Shown here in pieces: positions 43,556 through 54,801 of a stretch of 64,000 nt of DNA. The notes beneath the pieces are model-generated. The model saw only the letters and a program-made list of their open reading frames with translations. It did not search any database and had not been told where the DNA came from. The number at the start of each line of letters is the position of its first letter. The stretch's first letter is position 1. The position numbers were made by a program, and so were the translations under genes. This DNA is from Varanus komodoensis (Eukaryota > Chordata > Lepidosauria > Squamata > Varanidae). The stretch is from NCBI RefSeq assembly GCF_004798865.1, contig NW_025335268.1, positions 73,050,546-73,114,545 on the forward strand, given 5' to 3'.

Positions 43556-43915
43556 CTTTTGAGATCGGCGGCAGAGGCCCTGCTCCGGGAACCCTCCGTG
43601 AAAGATATTAGGAGGGTGAGTGCCTGGAGGAGGGCTTTCTCTGCGGTGGCGCCCCACCTATGAAACACACTCCCCAGAGAGGTCCGCCTGGCGCCGTCAT
43701 TATTTGTTTTTTGGCACCAGGCCAAGACCTTTTTATTTAAACGATATTTTAATAATTGTTGATTTTATTTATTGGTTTTAAATATTGAGCCAGGATGTAT
43801 CTAGATTTTATATGTATGTATTTATACATGTACTTATTTATAATGTTGGAAGCCGTCCCGAGGCTTATGCGAACGGGATGGCATACAAAAATTCCAAATA
43901 AATAAATAAATAAAC
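43556..43915 (+). mobile_element. L2 LINE 3' fragment
   Basis: Coding remnant LRSAAEALLREPSVKDIRRVS (from gatcggcggcagaggccctg on), then AFSAVAPHL, then gtccgcctggcgccgtcatt and the 3' untranslated end with ggaagccgtcccgaggctta and a final (aaat)n. It is closest to the 32573 fragment (same ggaagcc(a/g)tccc end) and less like the complete element at 22590. About 360 bases, 5' truncated. Confidence 0.88.
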
Positions 43916-44029
43916 TTTCTGGTGAAATACAACAATCTTTTCCTAAGTACTTGGCAGAGTTTTGCACTTGCATCTGTTGTTGTATACGGATATACCGTGT
44001 GGTGGCCCTAGTTATGTGACCCCCGAGCA

Positions 44030-44130
44030 CACATGGTGGGCGTGTTGTGAACGGAGCCAGCTGGTGCCGGAGGTCAGACTAGATGGCCCGGGAGACCCCT
44101 TCTGACTTGCTCTGTTTCTGTGTTTCCGCC
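44030..44130 (+). mobile_element. CR1 LINE 3' tail
   Basis: It shows cacatggtgggcgtgttgtg, acggagccagctggtgccgg, ggtcagactagatggcccgg and the terminal ctctgtttctgtgtttcc. Same subfamily as the 45755 copy. Confidence 0.75.
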
Positions 44131-44344
44131 AGAGATCCCGTTGCTGGGCATTCTGTGCATCGGTGTGCATGGATGCAGATTCACTCGCGTGTGTGAATGA
44201 AGTACTCACAGGGAGCCGTCCCCGTAACACAAGAGACTAGACATTAGACAGGCATGCCAGATTGCTTCTTATGTCAACGCTGAATATGTTTTTGAATTAG
44301 CGAGAAGTTCCTGATGTGAAAAAAGGAAAGAAGAGAAGCTATTA

Positions 44345-44402
44345 GTCTGGCCCAGCCTTCCCTGGTCACAGTGTGGACTGCAGCTCCCATCATCCCCAGC
44401 CT
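44345..44402. repeat. Half copy of the palindromic MITE-like repeat
   Basis: Only one arm is visible (gtggactgcagctcccatca, tccccagcc). The other half is absent. Confidence 0.45.
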
Positions 44403-44719
44403 CAAAACCCAGAATTCGGTTGTTCATGGTTTAGCCAAGTAGAGTGCACTGTGTCGTGTTTTTAAAAAGGAAATCAGACGATCTCTGTTACTTGCACAAT
44501 CGCTCAGCAGAGGCAATCTCACCGGATAGCCATGGGGATAAAAATACATGGACCGTAATATCCTCCGTCTGAAGTTCCTTGGGGGATGGATGGATAAAGA
44601 TGTAATAATAAGTAGCATAAATAGCTCTCTCTGAGATGATATGGTGATGTGCTGAAATGGGAAATCATCCGATGCCCCCCCCCCCCCCGCGGTGGCCACA
44701 AAGCAGGGAAGGGCTCGCA

Positions 44720-44945
44720 TCTCAGTGAAATCCTGCTTTGATTTCAGCCGATTGCAACAGAGTTTCTAGCACTGTTCTGGAGACCAGATGCCCAGTCCTT
44801 ATTAAATTATACCACCGGCCACCTTTTCCACTCCCAGGGAAATCGCATTGTTCTCAGGAAAAATGCTCCATGTCGCAGCCGCGAAAGAGCCATTATATGT
44901 GGGCCGTTATATTAAACCACTATCAAAGGATTCTGTTTAAGTAGA
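44720..44945. promoter_or_regulatory. Candidate conserved non-coding block
   Basis: Repeat-free; words include cctgctttgatttcagccga, gtccttattaaattatacca, agccattatatgtgggccgt and tatattaaaccactatcaaa. The first contains a CTTTGAT (TCF/LEF-type) core. Judged by texture. Confidence 0.3.
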
Positions 44946-45754
44946 AGCAGCCTGGGCTAGTGAAAATTCAGAAGCTGGCACTCCATGAAAAGACCAGAGG
45001 GATAAAAATGGTTAGGCCTTGTAGAGGCGGAAGAAGTGGCGAGATCCCATGAATCTGTAGGAAGAATCAAGAGCAACGGACGGAAGTTCATGCCTCACAA
45101 GAGGCAGAACATTTAAAAATGAAACTTTTTCCTCCATTCGGAGGGAAGGCACAACCACCCTTCCACCTTATTTTGCTGCAGAGTAAAGAACCGTTCAGAG
45201 GTTTTAAGTTTCCTTCAGAAGCTAGGAAGCCCTTGCCTCTCCACCCCCATTCCTCCTGGCACTAAACAGTGCTTGATACGTGGTCATCTCGGTCCCTAAG
45301 AAAGACCCAGTCCAGGGGCCTCAGAAGCAACATGGGATAGAGTAATAACTAGAATGAGTGCAGAAAGGTGTCCTAGCGCTGCTAATGCAAATGAATTGTA
45401 CACAGAAAAGCCCGAACTGAACTCCGGATTTCTCCGCCTGAAGCAGCGGGGTGCAAGTTCAGAGGAGCGGGGCTCCGCACTGGAACGCTGTGGGGGCCGG
45501 ATGCTTCTGCTGGGGAGCAAGGAGGCAGGGAGGCGCAACGCACATGTCCCGCTTGGCAAAACACAACGCCTCGTGCACCTCTTTTCTCCCTGGAGACAGC
45601 CATTCCCAGCTGAATCACTGGGATTTGGGGGGGCATGGGGGCAGGGTTATGCAAGTGGCCGTTGCGAGCTTGGTGTTGCCCACCCTGAGTTACAGGATCT
45701 CAGAACAGAAGGCTAGGAAAGAGCTTTGCTGGGCACCTGGAGAGCCGATCTGCA
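44946..45754. other. Non-coding stretch, nothing recognised
   Basis: No repeat or exon recognised. GC-rich frames of up to 135 codons near 45350-45860 occur on both strands, and one runs into the CR1 tail. Confidence 0.45.
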
Positions 45755-45935
45755 CGATCCCGAGGGTGTGGAATGGGCTTCCGCGGGAGGCAGTTGAGGC
45801 CCCATCGGTGAGGGTGTTCAAGGAGAGGCTGGACGTGCACATGGTGGGCATGTTGTGAACGGAGCCGGCTGGAGCCGGGGGTCAGGCTAGATGGCCCGGG
45901 AGGCCCCTCCTGGCTCGCTCTGTTTCTCATCTCAT
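45755..45935 (+). mobile_element. CR1 LINE 3' end fragment
   Basis: The end of the coding region is readable as RVWNGLPREAVEAPSVRVFK followed by ERLDVHMVGML and a stop (ends 45858). Then come gagccggctggagccggggg, tcaggctagatggcccggga and the terminal ctctgtttctc. It matches the minus-strand copy at 29940 almost word for word. About 180 bases. Confidence 0.82.
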
Positions 45936-48329
45936 TCGGGCCAGGTGATATTTCCCTGATGGCCCCAAACTCTCTTGGCGTGTGGTGGCTTTTTGGGCCA
46001 GGGGCTCTTTGGCAGGTTGCTCATGCACTTAAGCAGCGCTCTGCACCAGTCATTGCAGATTGTCTAGAACAGGGAAGGGAAAGGGTGCCTGGTGAGGGAC
46101 CCTGCTCTAGGCTTGCTCCCGTCCACTCGCCTTCTCCACTCCCCTCATTAGTAAACAAGCCTCATGTGCGCGCTGCACGAAGCGACCACCCCTTGCGACT
46201 TGCTGGCAAGAGGCTCACGGGATGCTTGTGCCTGCTGGGAGCTTTGCCTCGCCCGTGCTCAGCGATTCTGGGCATGCGCCAAAAACGGTGACCGCCCGAG
46301 GCGGCTCGGATCCCGAGCCTGGGGACGGAGTGCGCCAGGCTCATGGCAAGGCGTGTGTTTTGCCCCGACAGCTGCTTCCCCGTCCTCAGCTGGACGAGTC
46401 TCCAGCTGCCCCATTGCTCCCTCCGTGGTTCGCTCCTGCCTTTCGAGACGCTTCTGGCTGCAGTCAAAAGCTCCCCTGTGTGCACAGACAAAAGACGGGC
46501 AGTGCTCCCTGTTGCGCCAGTAGGTCTCCTCGGGGAACGCTCCCCCTGTGCTGCCAGGCTTATGAACAGATCCAGAAGTAAACAATTATTTGTTGTTCAC
46601 CCCCTTTTTTCCATTGCTGGACGTGGTGGGAGAAGCAAACGAGCAGCAGCGCTTGGCTTCCCAGCGCTGGAGAAGAGCCTCTGGAACAGCCCTGGAAGGT
46701 CCTTTTATCCTCCATTCTCCCAAAACAGTTTTGAAGTCACGCAAGACAGCACATTGTTGTGGTGGCCGCTAGCAGTGTTGAACATTATGAAATAACCCAG
46801 CTTCCTAGAAATCTTCTGTCTTAACCCCGACATGAGAAAAACCCACTTGTGGTTACTAAGTTGTAAGGCAGAGGCATTCTGTATATGTCCTTGGCTTTAA
46901 GAGTTCCGGCAAAATGGATCCCCTGCTCTTAAGTCTTGGGCTAAACTGAATGAAGTCACTACCACAACCCTTCTGTTTTGGGGGGACCCATTCACAATAT
47001 GTCAGGGTGTTGAGCCCCAGTCTCAGCAGGGCAAATCCAGGACTCCCGGGGTTCCGCACTGGCCCTCTGGGGGTCTCCAGACAGCCATGATCCGAAGCCT
47101 CTACAAGGCACCCACAGTTTGGTCATTTCCACACTTCCTCATGTTTTCCCCTGCTCCTTAAAGGTTGAAATCTTTCCTACTGGCAGTGAGAGCTTTGCCC
47201 TGAAACATGTTGACATTTTAGCACCCCCACACACAATTTTGCCTCTTTCCTGCCCACCAGTGGTGACCCCTGCAATTTTTTTGACATGGACTTGATCCTT
47301 GAGCTAAAAGAGATACAACAGCCCTGTGATGTTGGACGGAAATCGTTTGATCAGTGGTTACAAGCCACGCTAGCCAGAACTGGGGCAGGGGACAGCTGCC
47401 TGCCAGATGTTGTATACTAACCATGGGAGAAGGAGGGTTGTGCGAGTCTCTGGTGCTGGCAGAGCAGCTCTTCTGACTGCCTGGGCACCCGAGTTCAGAG
47501 CAGGGGCACCGTGCGGACCTCAGTGGGCAGGCAGGGACCCACGGCTGGTCCCCTGGGCTTCCTGCCGCCTGCCCGTGCCCATGCCTCTCCTCGTGCATCA
47601 ATCGTGAGGGTGAGGAGGAGCGTGAGATGCCCCTCTGTGTGCCCCGGGCTCTCTGCATGTGAAACGCGCCAGCACGTGGGGGCCGTGGTGGGAAGGAGGA
47701 GGCTCCTGGTCTGGAGACCGGGTCTGTCGAACCCCAAGGCCTCCCACCGCCTACCCATCATGGGAGATCTCAGACTGGCCTCTTCCTCCTGTGCCTGAAG
47801 AAGGCTTTCCAGCAGAAGCACCCTTGCTCTCTGCCTTCTCTCCTTGAAGTTCCTGGCTCAGATTCCGCGTTCCTCAGCTCTGATGGGAACACAGGACTGG
47901 ATCGGGTCATACCTGGTCGTTTCACCAGGACCAGAGTCCTACCATTGCCTTCAGGCGCCCCTTGTTTCTCCTAATCACAAAGCGCTTCGGTTTTACTGGC
48001 ATCATACCCTTCAGATAATTCTAAAGCTATGATTTTCTCTGTGAGACAAATCCTTAAGGGAAGCCGTTGTCTCGTTCCTGGATGCTGTCAGGCATTGTAT
48101 GTTACGGTGGAGCGAGTGTGCAGCTGTGTGGTGGGGTGTGTGTGTGAGAGAGAGTGTGTGTGTGAGAGACAGAGAAAGAGCTAACTTTCAAATGCAAAAA
48201 ACATACATCAGAAGAGCTCTATACAGAAGAGAAAAATTAAATTGGGGGGGGGATATTTTTAAAGTTGTTGATAAAGACCTGGAGGGTGCGCTGTGCCACA
48301 GTGGCGACTGAACATGGGCCATAGAAAGC
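45936..48329. other. Non-coding stretch, nothing firmly recognised
   Basis: About 2.4 kb, GC-rich between 46100 and 46500 and between 47400 and 47820, where overlapping frames up to 150 codons occur on both strands without known domains. TG/GA simple sequence is at 48133-48175. A worn piece near 47385-47435 (cctgccagatgttgtatact) may be an old palindromic repeat. Confidence 0.4.
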
Positions 48330-48600
48330 AAACTGTATTATTTCTCACTCACTCTGTTCAGTCAGCAATTGAGGCATTTCAGAGCACAACCAAGAAAATA
48401 ATAGGTTGCTTTCACAATGGCAGGAGTTTAACAAATGCTCAGTCATTCATCCGACATCATTGCCATCTTGAGCACGAGAGCTTTATCATATGATATTGAT
48501 GCTGGCCTTCGTTCTTATTGCCGTATTCTTTTCAGATTCAATCTGTCTGCAATGGACCACTAAACATTTCAATTTGCTACCTGTAGAGCCGGATTGAAAG
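48330..48600. promoter_or_regulatory. Candidate conserved non-coding block (good)
   Basis: A repeat-free, AT-moderate stretch without simple sequence: ttcagtcagcaattgaggca, ccaagaaaataataggttgc, tttcacaatggcaggagttt, agctttatcatatgatattg, ctgcaatggaccactaaaca, tttcaatttgctacctgtag. ACAATGG is a SOX-type core and CAATTTG/CAATTG words recur. No frame exceeds about 66 codons. This has the strongest conserved-element texture together with 56110-56940. Confidence 0.38.
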
Positions 48601-49077
48601 GCTCAGGCGACAGTGAGCAGGGAATTATTGGGGGGGGGGGGAGGCGCAGGGTGGGTGCCGTGGATTTATGAATAAGGCATCGCATCCACAGGAATGCTCG
48701 GCACACACACCATTTGCTTGTGCGGGTCTCCCAGACACGCATGGGCTCAGCAACGCCCTGGAAGAAATAACTGCATTCTTTTCAGGCTGAGGATAACGCT
48801 TTTCCTTTGTTCTGTGCAGCTTCCTGGAAACATGCAAATTGGAAGGGATTAATTTACACACACTTTAGCACAGGGTGAGCTGACTTCCGTGGTTTACTTT
48901 AGAATCCCCCGTGGTCCAGCAAAAGTGCCTACTAAGGGTCTTTTGACAGCTAAGACATAACAAAGTTGCCCTGACAACAATTTGTTATAAGGGAAATACT
49001 ACATGGGAAGAAAGAATGAATGAACGAACTCGTCTGTGGTAAGCAAGTCTCATTAGGCACTCTTATTTAATCTCATT
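48601..49077. other. Non-coding stretch with a G run
   Basis: A run of 12 G lies at 48630-48641; otherwise unique sequence without a recognised gene or repeat. Confidence 0.45.
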
Positions 49078-49170
49078 AAAAAGAGCCCTGATGGACCAAG
49101 CGAATGTCCACCGAACCCAGCGTTCTTCGCAAGACCCACCTGGAGTTCAGGGTTTTCCTTCCAGCCTCTG
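49078..49170 (-). mobile_element. Possible CR1 3' end remnant
   Basis: The plus strand reads aagagccctgatggaccaag, cgaatgtccaccgaaccca, cccagcgttctt, in the order of the antisense CR1 end (agagccctgctggatcag...catctagtccagcatcctg) seen at 19115. Short and worn. Confidence 0.4.
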
Positions 49171-49249
49171 TTTTAGAGCATAAGTTAAATACGCTCCCTT
49201 GATAAAAATAGAATTGGTGCAGCAATTCATGAGATCAGAAACTAATATT

Positions 49250-49325
49250 GCCAGTTTATTGTGGCACAAGTTTTAGTTTTCACGGGCTGCAGTCCACCTC
49301 CTTAGGTGGAGCGAGCACTAGAAAC
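49250..49325. repeat. Unclassified interspersed repeat (tail-like)
   Basis: The phrases tttattgtggcacaagtttt, tcacgggctgcagtccacct and ccttaggtgga match the same amniote repeat phrase as 26735-26840. The family is not named. Confidence 0.4.
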
Positions 49326-49724
49326 CGTTCTGGCTGCTGGATGCTGTCTGTGCTCCGAGGTCAGAGAAAATTTGCAAGCACAAATTCAGAGCTGGCATGT
49401 GGGGGCAGTGCAGGGGGGCTGCAAGGGAGAGGGGAGGATCCACTGGGGTACCAGGGCCTCGAGCTGCAGTGCACAAAGAGGTTCTGCAAGACCCTGTTTA
49501 AATATCCTGCACTCTTCTGGTTTGAGGAGAAGGGAGGAGAGCAGCTGAGAAATGGTAACGCCACTCGCCTCTTGGTGCTGGTCTTGCCACGGATGATGGC
49601 AAGCAGTTCTCCGCAGAAAATCCTCCAGGGAGTATCTGCCTCAGCAGAGAGAAGCTTGGGCCCTGTTATCGTCGCATTGAAGGACTGCCTTTTTCCTCTT
49701 GCAGGAAACCCATCAATACCCCTT

Positions 49725-49862
49725 TCCCTCTCTGTTTTATCTGCACAACAGACCTGTGGGGTGGGTTTAGCCGGGCATCAGTGCCTGCCCCAAAGTCACC
49801 CTGTTGGCTCCATGGCTGAGCGGGGACTTGGACCCTGGTCTCCTGAGTCACTTCTCCCGCAG
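49725..49862 (-). mobile_element. MIR-like SINE fragment
   Basis: In antisense: ctctgttttatctgcacaac, agacctgtggggtgggttta, gtgcctgccccaaagtcacc, ctgttggctccatggctgag, cggggacttggaccctggtc. The head box region and core remain; the 3' tail and the extreme 5' end are missing. A 229-codon plus-strand frame (49248-49937) runs straight through it and is therefore not a gene. Confidence 0.7.
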
Positions 49863-50748
49863 AACCAGTTCATAGTTTCATTGTTCATCTCACTCTTAAC
49901 AAAATTTGTAGTCTGGGGAATTTCTTCTTCTGCATGATCTCAGATCATATATGGTGAAACTAACATTAAAATATTTACAGTTTACTTGCTCTAGAAATAA
50001 AAAGGTTTCAAATAGTTGCCTCCATCAATTTACCGAACATACTTTCTGAAATTTGCTTAATACATGGAATGTGTTACGAAGCAGCATTGGTACTAAGCCT
50101 CAAAGGCTTAAGATGCTGCATGCTGACTGCCCCCAAATCACTCTTGGTCAAAAGTTATTATGCCCCCAATTCAGTAGGGTTCAAAATTTTCAGGCAGCAG
50201 TTCATGGTGTTGTCTTTTACTTTTGCAAATGTGAAATTTGCAAAATTTCACTACCACTGCATGGAGGTAGTCCAAGGAGAAATTTCTCCGTGCGAATTTG
50301 AAATCAGAGTCACCTAAACGGCACAATCAGGTGTGCTGTGGCTGGAACTGTGAGTGGACTTCCATTCCAGAACTGAGGATTATAATGAAGGTTTCTGATA
50401 CGCCTCAGGGTGGAACCAAGTGTTGCTTTCAGATGCTAGAAATGGGACATGTGGGTGGAAATGCAGTGCAGAAGTGAGGTTAATGGCATCTCACCAGGTT
50501 TGAAATGTGTGTCTGGAGTAAACCAGGACCCAGGAAGGAAGTGGCTGGAGAGGCAAGCAAAAGAGCCTGTGGATGCAGCAGAAATCCTGTTTCCTCTTGC
50601 TCTTTGGGGATCCCAGTGCACTGTGTTCCTGGGTGTATGCGGTCCCCAATAAGGCCCAGGGCAGCTTTCTTTGGCTGGCTGAGCCCTGGGGAGCTGTGAT
50701 TCCCAGACGAGGGCTGCCTTGGGTCTTTTAGCAGAGCCTTAATAATGC
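49863..50748. other. Non-coding stretch, nothing recognised
   Basis: Unique-looking; no exon or repeat recognised. The part 49880-50300 is AT-moderate and free of simple repeats. Confidence 0.4.
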
Positions 50749-50775
50749 GCGCTCGCTCGCTCGCTCGCTCGCTCG

Positions 50776-50810
<35 letters not shown>

Positions 50811-50813
50811 TTC
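50749..50813. repeat. Compound microsatellite (GCTC)n (CT)n (TG)n
   Basis: About seven copies of gctc are followed by about nine CT and then about nine TG dinucleotides in direct succession. Alternating TG can take Z-DNA form; this is simple sequence. Confidence 0.95.
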
Positions 50814-53164
50814 TGGCTCAACATAAGCATCCAACAGGCCTCTCGGGGTTGAGTCCCGTTACTTCCAAATGCCTGCAGCACCCTTCTGCAATTAGTCAGC
50901 TCTTGAGTACTGTAAACTGTATTCAGCCTCATTATCTATGGATTGTCTGCCTCTGCCTCATCTGGTAGTGATCAATACTACTATCTCCCAGCCTGCAGCT
51001 CTGCAGAGAGATGGACATTTAAATATGAGCATAACTTCGGGGAGTATCTTTCACAAACTCTCATCAAATTATGGGCCATGCTTTGTACCCCCTCCCCTTT
51101 TCACATCCCTAAAGGTCTGTCCTTGGCAGCTGTGGAAAAAGAAGATGGAGATCATGTTGTTACAAGGTTCCTTGATGCCATGGTTATCAATAAAACCATT
51201 TTTGCCTGCTAAGCAAGTTGGCACGCTGAGCGGTCCTGGATTTCAAAGGAAAGCAATGTCCAAGAATAAATGACCATGAATAGCCCGAGAATCAGCAGTT
51301 GCCAGGCCTCTTGGCGAAGCACGCATCCATGTTAGCTGGAGTTCGCCGTTAAACGAAGTGACCTTCTGGCACGGGCATTTTAGTGTTTCGAGGAATTAGT
51401 GATATAAAAGGGACATGCTCGCTTCTCATTAGAGGGACACATTTTCTTAAATTGCATTAGATCTCAGAGCCGTTTTGTTGATCAGCTATGAATGTTTTGG
51501 GACATGGTCTCTTGGCAACTGGTCTCTCTCCTGTATCAACCAAGGTTTCTTCGTTTGAAAAAAGCATGCCCTTTAGAAAATTCGACCTCCAGTGCCATTT
51601 ACTCCTACAGCAGGGACCAGAAAGACTTCAAGGCAGCCCGATTTGAATTGTGTAGTGCACAGCTTCATATCTGAACTGCCAAATCTGTAGAGTAAAATTT
51701 TGCTAGGCCTGAGGCATTAATTTTGGACCCTTTGGATGGCTTCTGTAAGAAAAGCGGATGTGCTTTACCATCTTCAAGTAACATTGACAAAATTTGAAGA
51801 TCCCTGTTGGAAGGGTATTCAGATTTGTGCTGTGGTATTGCTTTTTAAAGCGTTGTCTTAGAACAAGACTTTTGTCTGACTCTTCACGGCTCCTCTTTAG
51901 CTGACTTTCTACTCCGTTCCGTACTCTTCCACTCCATCCTTACTTATGTCTTACTCTTGAGTTCTGCACCTTGCTTTGTCCATCCAAAGTAGATTGGAAG
52001 CTCAAACTTCCTTTGTCCTGGACTTCTCCTTTGATACTAAATCAAATGTTTAGCAATGATATTAAAAGTAGAGGACTCCTAAGATAGTAGGAATGGAGAA
52101 CTAGATTGCCTGGGGGCAGGATTCCTCATGTTAACCAGAAACGGAGAGATGGATGACTCACCTTCCTTGTTCTCTTTCCCTTTATGTGTCCTCTCTGGCT
52201 GATAGATCCAATTAAAGGGAGCCTGGATACAGGGGAGCCTGGATTTCATTCTTTGCAGAATTCATTGTGGGTCCTTTGTGTTCAGATGCCAGCGTGAGCC
52301 CACCGCAGGCTTTCCCTCTTCAGGGCGATTAAGAGCAACCTTCTTAATTTGCACATATATCAGATTCCCCATCACCTTGCAATTTACTGTTTCCCTTTGC
52401 TTGAAGAAACCTATTATAAAGAGGCAAGCTGTCTCAACCTAGCCAAGGACAGGGCTAACTCCTCCCCCACCTTTTTTTCTTTTTTCTTCTCTTTTCTTCT
52501 TCTTCTTTTTTTTTTTTCCTTTTTTACCTGCTGGGGTTTAAAATTACAAACGAAAAAACCATGGCAGAGAATGACAGCTCTGAAATTTAATCCTCTTTTG
52601 TAATAATAGTGTTTTTCTGTAACTTTTCCTCCTGATCAGGAAAAATCTCCTCGGCTCCCTGCGGCGGGGGTGCAGCCCTGTTAATGCCTGACCTCCATCG
52701 TCACCGGCTTCTGCAAACCAGGCAGTTTTGGGCCTCTTTCTGATCAGGATTTCTCCCACTAAAGCCCAGAATGAAGTTGGTGACGGAATTCAGTATGTCA
52801 CTGTCCTTTTGCCAGTGCGGTTCTGCCTTTCCCGGAGAGATGCTTCCAGCTTCCTATCCCTGCATCTCGGGATGGAATCTCTCGCTAGATGTTCTGTTTC
52901 GGGTCCCGTTCATTGCATTTTTTCAAGGTGGAATATAGACTGAGAACCGGAGGACACATTCCATGGATGGCCCTCGGCCATTGCTAAGAGCAGAGTTACG
53001 TGTAAGCTGATAGCGTGACAAAACTTTGCCGCAGCAATTCCCGGGGTCTCAGAAACTCCATCATATGCCAGGGAGTACAAGACGTAGACGATCCATTCAT
53101 GAAAAACACATTTTTAATAATCCTGCTTTGCCAGGAGCTTTCGGTAGCTTACTGTGTGAGGGTT
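50814..53164. other. Non-coding stretch, mostly unique
   Basis: About 2.3 kb with no recognised exon or interspersed repeat. A pyrimidine-rich run lies at 52470-52527 (ttcttctcttttcttcttct). The sequence from 51280 to 51500 and from 52540 to 52640 is AT-moderate and unique-looking. Confidence 0.42.
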
Positions 53165-53420
53165 ACTTGGGGGTGTGGAGAATAGAAGAAGCAGCCGTAT
53201 ACGGAGCCAGCAGGCCACTCGTCCGTCTGGCTCAGCCTCGCTGACTCTGGCAGGCAGCCCCGCTCTCCAGGGTTCAGGCAGGATCCTTCCCCAGCCCTGG
53301 CTGGAGCTGCCAAAGGCGGAACCCCAGACTCTCTGCCTGCAGAGCAGATTCCTGCCAAGGAGCTGCAGCTCCCTCTGCAACTCGCGCAGCGGTGCAGCCC
53401 TGCTTTGCATGGAGGAGGTC
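53165..53420 (-). mobile_element. SINE with tRNA-Ala-like head
   Basis: On the minus strand the tRNA-like part reads tgctctgcaggcagagagtc, then ggggttccgcctttggcagc, comparable with tRNA-Ala-type tgctttgcatgcag...ggttcaatccctggcatctc. The body follows with ccagggctggggaaggatcc, tgcctgaaccctggagagcg, gccagagtcagcgaggctga and the end gtatacggctgcttct. This matches the order of the squamate SINE whose body ends '...gactcagtataaggcagctt'. The body is fairly intact, the head worn. A related worn copy is at 42165. Confidence 0.68.
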
Positions 53421-54722
53421 TCCAGCCCCAGCCTCTCCCTGGCAGGGAGCTGAGACAAGAGGCTCACAGGATCCCTTTGTAAGATGCTTGCACCTGGGGA
53501 GCTCGAGGGAAAGGTCGCCTTCATCGCTCACTCACCCTGCTTAGCGCTTTCTCATCTTCTCTCCGCTCAAGGCAGTCCACAGCAGAGAGGGAAAAGGCTG
53601 GGAAGAAAACCGTTCGTTCCGCTCCGCGAGAAAGAATATTCAGAGCAAGTCTGCAGTAGCGCCCACTTCATAAAAGCATCCATCTCTAAACCGTTAATGA
53701 TTCCACTCTTGGAGTGAATAAAGCAAAAGCAGCCCCTCCTAGCAGTGGCAGAGAGCGAGCTTCAAAATTGTTTTGGGGGGAGGCGAGCCCTTCTCAGTCC
53801 CAGGTGCTGGGAGGAGCAGGATGAAGCAGGGCCGACATCGAGGGCAGGGGGTGGGCACCCCCCGGCAGCGGCCCACTAACACGCGCCCCTGGAATTGTCC
53901 TCTCCTTCCCCACGGCAGCCTGCTTTCTGCCTTCCTCTTGCTGTTGCGTGGACAACAATGGCAGTGAGGAGGAGGAGGAGGAGGAGGAGGAGGAGGAGAA
54001 TATGGCCTCCATGCACCCTGCCACCCTCCATCACGCAGGCCAGTCATGATGAGGAGGAGGACAAAGGGCAGGAGCAGCTGATGGCACTGGCTGGGAGACA
54101 GAAGACTTCCCAGGGCGGAGGGCCACTGAAGACGTCCCACCTAAGAGCAGTCAGGACTGGTCCTCCTGGCCAGCAGAGCTCTCTCTTCGGGGGACCTTGT
54201 TCAAGCACTGCAGAGGAAGGAGGGGCCCGTCCCACGTGGCTTGGGATCCCCACAGGGGCCTTGGGTCAGCGGTAAGCCGTCAGCAGCACAGTGCTTTCCT
54301 CTTTTGCCTGATCCCGCCTCGTGTGGGTCAGAACATCTCACGTGAGTCTCCCTGTGCCAGATCTGGGGCGTGTGCTGCGGAGACCATTCACACAAAGCAG
54401 TTCCGTCCCAGCAGGTGGGATGGCTGGGCTGTTTCTGAAGCTGCCCTAATAAAGCAGGTCGGCTCACTGGACAGGATGAACCGTCGTCCGTTGTTTCTTG
54501 CCTTGTGGATTAGCCGGGCATGCATTTGAGAGGGAGCAGTTGAAGAGCAGTAAGCCAAGAACAAGGGAGCGTGGAACGGATTTCAGCTCAGTGCCTCTCG
54601 GGCTGTATTCCTCTGTCTTCTCTGGGGAGAAGGCCTTCTCCCCACTGAACAGTGTGGCTTCTGAAAGGACATATACGGAATTGCACTCTTAGCATCGTGA
54701 AGTAGCAAACCCAGGGATTTAA
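53421..54722. other. Non-coding stretch, GC-moderate
   Basis: It holds the (GGA)n run at 53967-53999 and overlapping frames up to 133 codons on both strands around 53740-54530. No domain recognised and no repeat family assigned. Confidence 0.42.
53967..53999. repeat. (GGA)n microsatellite
   Basis: About eleven copies of the trinucleotide gga. It yields poly-Arg/Glu or poly-Ser/Pro artefact frames. Confidence 0.93.
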
Positions 54723-54801
54723 CATAGAAACAGAGCGAGTCAGAAGGGGCCATCTAGGCCATCTAGTCTGACCCCCTGCTCCAGCCGGCTCCGCTCATGA
54801 C
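54723..54801 (-). mobile_element. CR1 LINE 3' tail
   Basis: In antisense: acatagaaacagagcgagtc, agaaggggccatctaggcca, tctagtctgaccccctgctc, cagccggctccgctcatgac. Compared with other copies, the cccgggcc part is replaced by a local change. About 80 bases. Confidence 0.75.

Noticed and set aside
49248-49937. 229-codon plus-strand frame
   Set aside because: It reads through an antisense MIR-like SINE and an unclassified repeat, so it cannot be a conserved gene.
53165-53420. Possible tRNA-Ala gene or pseudogene
   Set aside because: The tRNA-like part is joined to a SINE body and is too worn to fold. It is better explained as a SINE.
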